The position numbers and the translations under genes were made by a program. Under the pieces are notes generated by a model. It worked only from the letters and a program-made list of their open reading frames with translations. It was not told the origin of the DNA and made no database searches. Positions 33,580-43,840 of a stretch of 64,000 nucleotides of DNA are shown piece after piece (within the stretch, counting starts at the first letter, position 1; each line of letters begins with the position of its first letter). This DNA comes from Rhynchonema sp. JSB1_4 (taxonomy: Eukaryota > Nematoda > Chromadorea > Monhysterida > Xyalidae), in contig JASAMV010000248.1 in the NCBI GenBank assembly GCA_030248065.1, positions 62,001 through 126,000 of the forward strand, read 5' to 3'.

Positions 33580-36500
33580 ATGATGACCCCCTCAGGAACA
33601 CGTAGAACCGAGATTATGTTGATCGCCGTGCTGCTGAGCTTGCTAAAGTGCCTGCCGCCGGTGAATTGTGAGTTCAACAGTCTTGAATCAAAGAAAGTGC
33701 TTTACGAAATCTCGCTGGATTCGAATCCCGTGGAGGACACGCAAGTGCAACAATTTCTCAATCCGCCACCAGTGACAAGACCAAATTTAAACGTGCCTGC
33801 TGAAATCAATGCCAAAAATCTTCAAGTTGAAGAAGCTGATGATGATAAACCCTCATCTATGGAGTCAGGTCAAGATCAGGATTCAGTTCCACCGGAAAGT
33901 GAGCACACATCGTCGCAAGGCGCATCCGAAACTGACGGTGATCAAAGTCCGGTCGAAAACGTTGGTCATTTTAAAAGTTATCGCTCAAGGTGTTTTGGAT
34001 AAGATGAACTACATACGTGTCGAAAGACGCGTGAAGCTGCATTCTAAATGTGTTTTGCTGGTCGTTACGTATTCACAAACGTTATATTCTCAGGTCGATG
34101 CGATAGAGTCAACGTCAGCTGACGATGAACAAGATCAACCTGCCGAGAGTGCGAGCGAATCACTGATTTTAGCATCTGAACTTGGGCAGAAATTCGTTTG
34201 TCGCATTCCAAATCTGAACAGTATCCTACCCGAGCTCGACGACCAGTCAATGACAGCGCAAGTAGCGTTGAAGCAGTTGCACGTTGACAACGTCACTGCC
34301 GTGCTTGGTCAGACGTTCGCGTTGTCGCCCTGTATGCGCGCCGTGAGTGTCGTTTTTCTGACTTTGCTCGCAGGCGTACGAAAACCCAGACAATTCACAA
34401 TCGATCTCCACAACTCAAGTCAAATGTTGCGCACAAGAATACACCAATTTTGAAACACCAACAGCACACCATTTCATGAATAAAACATTCTTCATTGCAG
34501 ACAGTCGGATGGTGGACGTACGAGTACTGTTATGGCGAGGACAAACAACTAATACAATATCGGTTGGACGGTATGTTTGACCAACAACGGCCATCGTTGT
34601 CTCGTCATACAGTGTTGCCATTTCCATTGTCCTCTGGTTTGTGACTGACCTTGGTCCTTCAGGCGATCAAAAAGTTGGCGACACGATCGTGCTCGGTTCG
34701 TTCGACGGTCATGGCCGACCGCAGGACCTCGTCGTTTCGTCGTCGCAAACGCCGTATTTCGTTCAATTCTACGCTCACGGCACTGTTTGTGATTTGAATC
34801 GCAAATTGAGACGTGCTGAAGTGCGGGTGAGTGAGAAGGAGATGGTGGCCTGGTTGTGTTTATTACTTGTTTGCGCGCTCTCAGCGCAGGGCAGTACAGT
34901 CGCAGTTTTTCCCGAAAAAGTATATTTACATGGAATGGACTGAAAAAACCGTTTTTCAAAAAACGTGTTTTATTTTTTCCGAGCCAAAATTGGGCACCGG
35001 TCGAAATGGTGCATATTGGGCAAATTGTGCGCTGTGCGTGAAAGGTAATCCTGTTGAGAGGCGAATCCTGTTGCGACCGAAGGCTATAAAACTGCTTGAA
35101 AACAATTGAAAAAGTGCGTTTTTGCAATAAATGTGTGCAATTTATACTTGCGTGTTTTCCGCAAGATATATTTTTGGAAAAAACTAGTTTTTCTCCCGAA
35201 AAAACCATCTTTTCCCCAACGTCCAAAACGCCTATTTTCCATCAGATGCACTGGAAGCGTTAAAAGTAATCATTTTGGACTGCTTATAACCGATTTACAG
35301 TCGTTTTGACAACATTGTTTCGTGACCTTGGAAAATTTCTCAGAAATTTTTGAAAAAAAAACCGTTTTCTCCTAAGTTACCACTTTGAAAAATTTGCGGC
35401 AAAAACTATACATACTTGCGCAAGCAAACGTTTTTTTGTTGTTGATGTAGTTCTTCTGCGATCCGGACATAGCGGACACCGATGGATTCATCGACACAGT
35501 GGACGAACCGGAGACTTGTCGTTACGTGATCACAATCAATGTGGGTTCGTTGTGCAAGCTACATGCCTATAAACGACGCGATCGGCCCGAAAAACCTAAT
35601 GCTATTCAATGCAGGCCGTTGCTAACCTCCGATGTAGGTTGACGCTTTCGCTTACTTTTATTGTGCTTATCAAATAAATTTTGCTTATAATGAGTTGGTT
35701 GCGTTCAGGAAATGAAGCAATACGTACTGAGCGAGCGACGCAAACGTGGTCAACAACAACTGTCAGATGAGAAAGAGGCGCTGAAGCAACAATTGCTGGC
35801 CAAACATCCGAATTTGTCCGACAAAATATTGAAGGGCTTCGAACGACAACTTGCGAATAGCGACCCTGGTCGGAATCATCTTTTGGACTGATCGAAATAA
35901 GACAAACAAACTGAAAACAATTACCAGTAACACAAACAGGAACGCTCGAACAGGGCGGCGGCAACGTACAGTTGGATACTGGCTGGACGTTCATGGGTGT
36001 GGATGACAATGGCGAGGCTGTGAATTTGGGCGAAAATCCGTGGGGCGCCGACATGACTGACGTGTTGAAGGGACTGGGACTGGACAAAAAAACAATTGGT
36101 CGGTTGGCCGACTGTTTTCTTTCATTGTGACATTCTGGCTCAACACTTATTATCACGCTGGTGTTTGTGTTTTGAAAGTTTGGTTGTGCGTGTTTCAGCA
36201 GGCACGTCGCCTCCCGATGACGACAACGGTGGCTTCGCAGGTGCAAATCCGGATGAGACACCGATTGCGGATGAAACATCAGCTGGTCATGATGATGATG
36301 ATGATGAGGACGAGCGGGATGATGAGGCGAAAAAGGAGAAAAGTAAACCGGTCGCAGACATGCACATGGGCGATACGAAAGAGTTTGCGGAGGCGATGCG
36401 ACTGTTGGAGCTGCAAGCGCATAAGCTGATGACCGCTGCTCGGTCGAGACCGGCCACGTTCACCGAAGAACGCGTGATCGCTGCGCAGCAATTCGTTGTG

Positions 36501-39500
36501 CGAGATGTATGTTTGTTGATCCGACCAGTACTTAATTCGTTTGTTCGTTTCGTTTTGTATTCGGCGCCAGAAGCGCAGGCTAGATAAGCTGGCGACTTGA
36601 AATTTTTGCTCGTCTTCTCGGCTGACGAGCGGGGGGCACAACGTCACGCCGATGGTCTCGAATACCCCGCGAAACCTAGGCGTAGACAGGACTCCAAATT
36701 AATTCTTTTTTTTTCAATAATTTGCTAAATACAACAGTCACACAATGCTCTCGCATCCCTTCTGTAACTATTCACGGTGCAATGTGCGATCGTGACATTG
36801 CATCTGTTCAATTATAAACCGTGACCACCAATGAAATGCTGATGTCGACTGCTATCACAGGCAGTGTAGTTCCTGGTCCGGAGGGGGAACAGGCGGTACC
36901 CCCCTTTTTTCGGAGGGGGAACAGACGTACCCACCTGGGGGGAAGGGGGGGAGGCACCCGGCCGGGGGGGGGCACCCAAATGTGTAAAGTCATTTTTTGA
37001 GGTCGAAAATTTGGCTCATTTTTGCCCCTTTTAGGAAAAAAATCTCAATAAAAAGGGTATTTTGGCGATTTTTGACGACATTGACCTAAAAATCACTCAT
37101 TTTCTGCCTAAAAATGCCTATTTTAGGCCAAAATTTGCCTATTTTAGGTAAAAATTGGGGCAGGAGACGCACCCGGAGGGGGACAGTGGGGCAGGCGTAC
37201 CATGAAGGGGGAACAGACGTACCCGAGGGGGGACCCCCTCCCCCCCAGGAACTACACTGATCACAGGCACTGATCAAAATCCATGAGCTGCGTGACGAGC
37301 ACGAACGCACGCTGGCAGCCAAACAACGCAAGTTCGCCAGTCTTTCACCGATCATCTCGGCCATCTCGGCTGCCAAATCGAAGGTCGATATCGCCTTGCG
37401 ACTGATCGAGGCCGAACTCGACTCGTTGAACGCATTCGAGACGATCGGCGTCTTTCACGAATTCATTTGGATGCAGTTCGAGGAGGAGACCGATCGGATT
37501 GTCAAACAGTTGACCGCACAGATCAGCACCTTGCCGACTGCTGCTGAACAGGTCCGTGTTGGAGTTGGTTGATATTGGCCAACTGTGCCTCCAACGCATT
37601 ATTGTAACGATCTTTGCGCGCAGTGATAATAGCGTTGCATTTTTCGGTGGCATTTGTGAAACTGTTGACTAGTTCTGTTTGATTCTGGAGCCATCAGAAT
37701 TGTTGGCGTTGTGTTTTGAAGGTTTACTTCGTTGAAGACCTACCAACCGAAATTAAAGAAAAGCAATTTTTCTCTATTGCATGCCAGCGGCTGACAACTA
37801 CGTAGCTGAGGTGTCCATGCCTCTAAGAAGCAAAATCGGTTACAAATTATCATAGGAATCGGATGCCGAGCGTGACAGTACTGTGGAGGATGCCAAAACG
37901 ATGCTGGAAACGTATGTGGCCAAAGAGTTGCGTGCGGTGAGAATAAAGTGAGTTTGGTTTGCTTCCTGCTGTTTGTTGCGCATAATCTTTGTCTGAATTT
38001 CTGTCGCTTATTTTTTGAAAGTTCAGGCGGCAAGCAAAGCGTGATTTGTTTCCAACTGCTGGCGGACGCTTCACAGCTAGAGTATGTTACAGACACGACC
38101 GACGTCAATCGAAGTACCGTCGAATGTTCAACGCGTGGTTCCCGGATGTGCCGTTGACAGATGACACCGATGGTCGACCGATCACGTGGCGCAGTGATCT
38201 GATATTCAAGGGACAATGGACAACGCTGATGCAGGAAAAGATCACTGCTCTCGTTGGTCTCGTTGATTTTCGTCTGTGTTAACACATCGGGCGTTCAATG
38301 CTCAGCCGGAGAGTCGAAACTCACCCCCGAAATGCGTACAAGCCCCTTTATTGCTCCAGCTTCGTGACGAAATCGACACAGACACAATGGCGTTGATGTT
38401 GTTGAAGAAGAAGTATCACGAAAATGTGCTGGACGATGACCAAAGTGTGGAGGACATGTTGATGATGAGAGAGATGTTCAAGGTTGCCGTTTCTTTTTAT
38501 TTAAACGCTCGCCGCGACGCAACATCAGCTGTCAATTGAGAGTACTCAGAATCGCATTCAAGTTTTTCCCCACCGTCTTCGTAATCTTTACGCGTCCGAT
38601 TGCACAGGAGAACATCGCCGACGACATTGCGTTGCTGGATATGGCGTTCGAGTCTGAGCCGGACGAACTGCGCGTCTGGACCGAGGTCGGCAATCGATAC
38701 GTGATGAGTGAGCTCGACACAAAGACCAATCAGACCGAGGCCAGACTGTTGCATCGTGCCTTACGCGATCTGTTCGATAAAGTGCAATTCACACAAACTG
38801 CTGAGGTGGGTTGCATTGAATTGTGATGATCCAGGCACTGTCAGCGCAGCTGCACGCTAAAAATTGATGTCGCTATACATTTGCATTCACTCGTCATTTT
38901 GTTGTCAGAAAGTGGAACAATCGCTGCTGGAGACTCATCCCAGCTGGACGGCGAGCGACACGTTCAAACATCGACATCTCGCCTACCAGTGGCTGCAACG
39001 GCGAAAGCAGAATCTTAAAAAGGTTGCGGTTGCGGCGTTTGTTTTTTGACGATAATGTGTATACGTTGGAGTTCCTTCACGAGGTTTTTTTCGTTTAGTT
39101 GGTGCGCAAGCTGGAGATGTCGGATTCAATGAACGTGAACATGGACGATTTTGCGTCGATCCGACCGCAACTGGAAAAGTCGGCCGAGAACAACCCCCGA
39201 AACTATCAGACGGGGAACATGAAACTGCAGAAGAAACCGCTGATGGATTTGCCTCACGCTGAAGTACAACAGCTGAAGAAAGGGCTCAATGTTCGTCCGG
39301 TTAAGCGATCTGCGTTTTCTGCAAAAAGCAACAAACAACAATAATATTCGATTCATGGTTTCTTCAAGCCAAGTAGTCTTGTCCGTGCATTTTTGTGCAG
39401 GTGGATCTGAAAGACACGGCTGGCCTGACGAAAACGCCCGAAATGAAAGCACAATTCGACAAGACGGTGAAAGAATTGGAGCAACAACTGACCGCGCAAC

Positions 39501-39920
39501 TGAAGGAGGCCGGCTTTGACACGGGTACCGGACCAAAGCAACTATTGTGTGCGCTAGATACAAAAACGTTCTGTTTTTGTTGCAGAACAGCCAATTCAAG
39601 TGAAAGTGTTGACCACCGGCTGGCTAGAGGGCGACAAAATGAAAGAGCTGAGTGCAAACGAGCTGGAGAAGTTCTCGAAAATGATTGTGAAGCTGCTGAG
39701 TGGCGACGCGACCTTGGAGAAGCGCGAAGAGAACAAACATCAAGACATGACACACGCGTACACATTCCAAGTGCCTGAAATTCATGTGAATGAACTTGAT
39801 GATCAGGCAACCATGCCTGTGGATAGTGGTCATGATCAGGAGAGGACTGCCAATCCTGAACAGCAACCGGCCGACGGAGCTGATAGCGCTCGAGAGCAGG
39901 AGCAGAGGATTGAGCTCTGA
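33580..39920 (+). CDS. OS9: OS-9 family ER lectin (ERAD), 17 exons
   Basis: Lumenal ER lectin that reads trimmed mannose on misfolded glycoproteins and hands them to the HRD1-SEL1L ubiquitin ligase. Exons: 33580-33960, 34094-34342, 34501-34570, 34663-34826, 35451-35633, 35709-35868, 35940-36098, 36202-36506, 37267-37551, 37856-37947, 38027-38252, 38360-38482, 38608-38805, 38909-39022, 39099-39290, 39401-39524, 39586-39920. These total 1119 residues, longer than vertebrate OS-9. A signal peptide (MLIAVLLSLLKCL) ends near residue 28. The MRH lectin domain (about 211-340) keeps the double Trp (GWWTYEYCYG), the Gln of LIQY, the Arg of AEVRFFC and the Glu/Tyr of DEPETCRYV. Acidic and coiled-coil regions follow. 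The C-terminus has the OS-9 tail block IQVKVLTTGWLEGDKM. Exon 12 may start at 38306 instead. A transposon abuts exon 9. Confidence 0.93.
34885..35440. repeat. AT-rich repeat in OS-9 intron 4
   Basis: The 624-bp intron between exons 4 and 5 is filled with AAAAACCGTTTTT and TTTTTCCCGAAAAA blocks in both orientations. It resembles the tract at 10.08 kb and, in composition, the insertion at 55.32 kb. Confidence 0.5.
36862..37259 (+). mobile_element. CAGTGTAGTTCCTGG element at the OS-9 exon 9 acceptor
   Basis: The ends are CAGTGTAGTTCCTGG and GGAACTACACTG, with a perfect 8-bp duplication ATCACAGG (36854-36861 and 37260-37267). The duplicated bases include the AG|G of the 3' splice site, so a second copy of the acceptor lies just upstream of the element. 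Confidence 0.9.
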
Positions 39921-40703
39921 TATTTGTTCTACTCCAGGTATTCCGGCAACCATATCAAATTCCAAACCAAATATGGGTATCACTTCCAATGTTTTTCAAA
40001 TTTTTTCTTGGTTTCCTGCTGGATTGGATCTAGATGTTGGATCATGAGTTTGGGGCTCTGTAGAGCCCCATGAGTTTATACTTAGGTTGAGGTTGGGTTT
40101 CATTCGATATTATCGCCCACGTAAAGTAGGATTGTCTCATCTTTCCGAACGAGGTTTTTCTTTCTTGGGCCACCGAACTGACTTTGTTGTTGGCTGAGAT
40201 GAACGTGTCAGCGACCGTTTCACAAAGATTAATTTTTCTAATTCTGTATCATTATAAAAGTGGTTGTGATGTGATATGTACTATCATGTGATTGACAACT
40301 GTGTCATGTGTGCAGGTTTTTTTATTCATTATTATTTATATTAGAATTAGGCGGTAATTTTTTGGATTTGTAATGCAAGGTTGTCAATTACACCCCTGTG
40401 TGTAATACTCGTACTGTACTGGCACTGTGATCTAGTCATTTTTCAAAGTCGGTTGAACGAGAACTTCTTCCAAAAACGGTCGTGTCACTTCTGGATGGAT
40501 GTTTGCGTAATTCGTACCCCTAAAATCGGTGTTTGTGCGACTAAAAGTGGAATACGTATTGAGACATCAATAGCTTGTTTGTGCGTGCTGCATTCCTTGG
40601 TACCCAAACGAGGACTTGTCTGTCTGGACAGTATTTTTGACGTTGCTTTCATGCCTGTGGTTGCCCAATTCTTCCTGACCATATAGCACACGCGTCGGTC
40701 ATC
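39921..40703 (+). other. OS-9 3' region / EAPP upstream
   Basis: Unremarkable AT-rich DNA with no coding features or clear repeats, apart from a short GGGCTCTGTAGAGCCC palindrome near 40052. It should hold the OS-9 3' UTR. Confidence 0.5.
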
Positions 40704-43345
40704 ATGCATCGCTTGCAACCACTTGAACGCGACTCGTATCTGCAGGAAGAATACGAGGACTTCAGGGCCGCGTCAGACAGCGAAAGGTTGTGTTGGCTGG
40801 GTATAAAGAAACAATTTTTTAACGGAAACACTTGCAGCTCGGAGGATGAAGTTCAAGTGGCGATGCGCCGATATCTGGACGGGTCCAAGTCGGGCTCGGC
40901 CAAACGCTCGAGACGACAACGTACTCGTGTAATCAGGTGGGTGCGTTGTGCTACTGGTTTGGGTTTGCGTCCCGCCAGTTTTGTTGTATTGTTGGGTACT
41001 GGTTTGCGCAAACTCAACGTTTTTCACCAATACTGGGCAAGATTGAGTTAATCGTGTTTGAACATGAAAGTGTCGGGTTCAACACACGAGGCGACATCCG
41101 AATCAGTCACGTGTCGCGAAATTGCCCATCTGTGTTGTAGAGAACCGACATCGGCCAAACAGTCGACGATGGCATCGAATGATTTCGATGATGAAATGAA
41201 CAGCGAATTGGACGCGGCATTCAATCGACACACCGGTGCCATGTTTGCTGGTGCATCGATGTCGGCTGTTGCCAACAACAAGCGCGGTGCTGGTCAGCAG
41301 GTTGCATCCTGTCAGCCTGGCACCAGTGACCAACGCGTGTTGGGCAAACGAAAGAAACAGGTCAGTTGCTTGGAGTGTCAACCAATACCGAACCGTTTCG
41401 AAATATTTTCGTTTGCGTTTCGATTTCTAAACCGTTGACATACTGAAATCTTACACAGGTGCGATTTGAGGCCGATAATAAGATACAGACCAATGATGAT
41501 AATCAAGTTGATCCGGCGCTCGGCCTGGCCGATAAGGGCTCGCATTCGGATGAAGGTTCGTTCGCTGCTTCCCTTTAACTAAATGAATTCATCTTTTTCG
41601 TATGTAATCTACAATTGAGTGCAGAATTCGTTGCAAGCGAAGGGATGAGCCAACCGAGCAACGATGATCTGTTGTATGATCCGGAGGAAGATGACGATAA
41701 TCAACGGTTCGGTCATTCTGCGTTGTTTTATTTTTATATTTTACTCACCAACTCAACAGATAATAGAAGGTTAAGTGCAAGCAGCATAATTACAAGACCG
41801 GGTGTGGAATTTACGGATATGAAAAAATAGAAAAACAGGACGTGAAGGTTGCGGGAACGAAAAATAAATAGAAAACCAGGACAGGAAAGAGTGAGATGGT
41901 GGACGAAATCACGGACAGACAACATGCAGTCAGAAACTGAATGTACGCAGAGCCACGACAATGTACAACGGTGTAAAATCGGACGGTGCGGAATGCCGTA
42001 ACATAAAAAGAAATCCGAAGTCAGTCTGTTTGATCCTCTATCTTGAGTTCGTTCTGCATCTTTTTCCGAGGTGGCCATCGCCCCTTCTCACATTGTGTTT
42101 GCTTGCCAGTAGCCCAATGTGATACCTACCACTCGGGAGTCCGGAATGCAATGGTTCCTTCTTGTTGGGAAATGTTTGGTTTACGTCATTGGTCGGCGAT
42201 GCCGTTGCGCACGGCGGCATCGGCGTTGGTTGACAGCGAGCACCGCGGAAAGGTGACGTCCAGCCCGCCATGATTGTGCAGGTCACATAATCGAGCACCG
42301 GGGGACCGGTCATCTTCGGTGACTTGGTCACAATTGGAATGCTACCGACATACTGGGAACCGGTGTAGCGTTCATAATTTTCCACTATGGTTTCACCAAG
42401 AGGGTCACAATAAATAGGGTTACACTGTCTGTGGACGGAACTCAAATTGTATTGAATTAGTTCACGAGTGCAGAGGGCTAGAACGCACAATAATACTTTT
42501 GCAGCTGGGTGATTGAACATCGTGCTCGCGTCAAGTCACGTGCTGATTCGTTACTCTCACCTGACGTCGACCAATCAGCTGAGTCCATGTGGGATGCACC
42601 GATTATTCAGGACAAGGGCGACGCCAAACAGGCACGCAGTGATGCTGTGTTGAACTGTCCGGCTTGTATGACGCTGTTGTGTAGCGATTGTCAACGGTTG
42701 GTGTTAATGGACGACATTATTATGCAAGTTTTGCCACATTTATTCAACTGTTCATGTCGTCGATCTATCTAGCAAACTCCACCGTGATCGTTGTACATCT
42801 AGTTTTGCAGGTGGTCAATCGTTCTTTCACATATTATTATTTTGCAGCTTCATTTGATGAAACATCAGTTAAGTAGACTCATTCTTGCTGTTGCGTTTGC
42901 GAAACATTTCCAGACAATTGGCCGTCTTTGGTGCTACTGTTGAGTCAGCGTGTGCGTGTGCACAATCCCACAGTAAAGCCAGAAAACCTCATTTGTTTTG
43001 TTGTCTAAGTTGGCCATAAGTAATATTGCATACAATTGCAGGCATTCGGTCTATAAGACGCAATATCGCGCGATGTTCGTCGAGAACTGTGCCGTGGTTG
43101 GCACCGAACTGTTGTTCATGCCGTCGGGTCCATCCCGACAGGCGCGCAAGAAACAAGAGAAGTTGGCGGGACTCAAGGCCAATGAACGACTGAAAATGGA
43201 CACCGATCAATCGGAGAGCAGACGAAATGCAAAACCACAGGATCTGTTTCGTCCGGTTGCCTGCAATGTGTGCAAAACTGAAGTGGGTGTCTACGATAGC
43301 GATGAAGTGTATCACTTTTTCAATGTCTTGTCTAGTTATGTGTGA
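40704..43345 (+). CDS. EAPP: E2F-associated phosphoprotein (EAPP), 7 exons
   Basis: Nuclear phosphoprotein named for interaction with E2F factors. Exons: 40704-40786, 40838-40936, 41141-41360, 41459-41555, 41625-41706, 42505-42696, 43042-43345, giving 358 residues. The middle has the family motif NDDLLYDPEEDDDNQ. The C-terminal zinc-ribbon region follows: LNCPACMTLLCSDCQR, then SVYKTQYRAMFVENCAV, then PVACNVCKTEVGVYDSDEVY and the terminal HFFNVL. These are the strongest family markers. Intron 5 (41707-42504) contains an antisense open frame that could be a nested gene. Confidence 0.93.
42038..42520 (-). CDS. Possible nested antisense secreted Cys-rich protein
   Basis: A single open frame of 160 codons almost fills EAPP intron 5 on the other strand. 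Its first codons overlap EAPP exon 6. The N-terminus (KVLLCVLALC) looks like a signal peptide. The next 100 residues contain five spaced Cys and a protein-like composition (GETIVENYERYTGSQYVGS, TGPPVLDYVTCTIM). The last 40 residues are basic and look non-coding, so a splice donor may end the real exon earlier. I recognise no family. It may be a chance frame. Confidence 0.35.
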   Translation of the reverse strand: MFNHPAAKVLLCVLALCTRELIQYNLSSVHRQCNPIYCDPLGETIVENYERYTGSQYVGSIPIVTKSPKMTGPPVLDYVTCTIMAGWTSPFRGARCQPTPMPPCATASPTNDVNQTFPNKKEPLHSGLPSGRYHIGLLASKHNVRRGDGHLGKRCRTNSR

Positions 43346-43840
43346 TTCATTCGTCAACGACTTGTGTTGCATACATTATTGTTGATAAAAATGTGGTCAA
43401 TTGTGTGCTTTCCAGCTTCTGGCTGTGCATCTTGTCTTGAAATGTTGGTTTTTGCCATCTTTGCCAGCGCGCTTGTTCGGCTATTATTTGTCCAGCTTGC
43501 ATTTTTCGAGGTTTGAATTTAACTTTAGTTACCTTGCCCACAACGGTCAGAAGCCCCTGTTGTTGCACACCATTTAATTTTACCTGCTGGTTGTTTCGAC
43601 TCGAACCTGCCGATAGTTTATTTCCACGCTGATTTTGTAAGCTGTTGTTGACTGAACAGTGTCACATTCACCCTGAGTTGTCAAGAAATCTTTTATCTAT
43701 TATAGTTGATCTCGTCCCAACCCAGGACCAAGTTGCAACATACTCTGGTCACTGACGCACGTGTGTATCGTATCGTATCACCGGCAGGTCGCACACACAC
43801 TATCGTGAAAATTCATTCGACTGGTCAGTGTCCGTCTAAA
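43346..43840 (+). other. Spacer between EAPP and the first TMEM272-like gene
   Basis: AT-rich, with no gene seen. A CAG acceptor-like site (GGTCAG) lies 14 nt before the next start codon. Confidence 0.4.
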
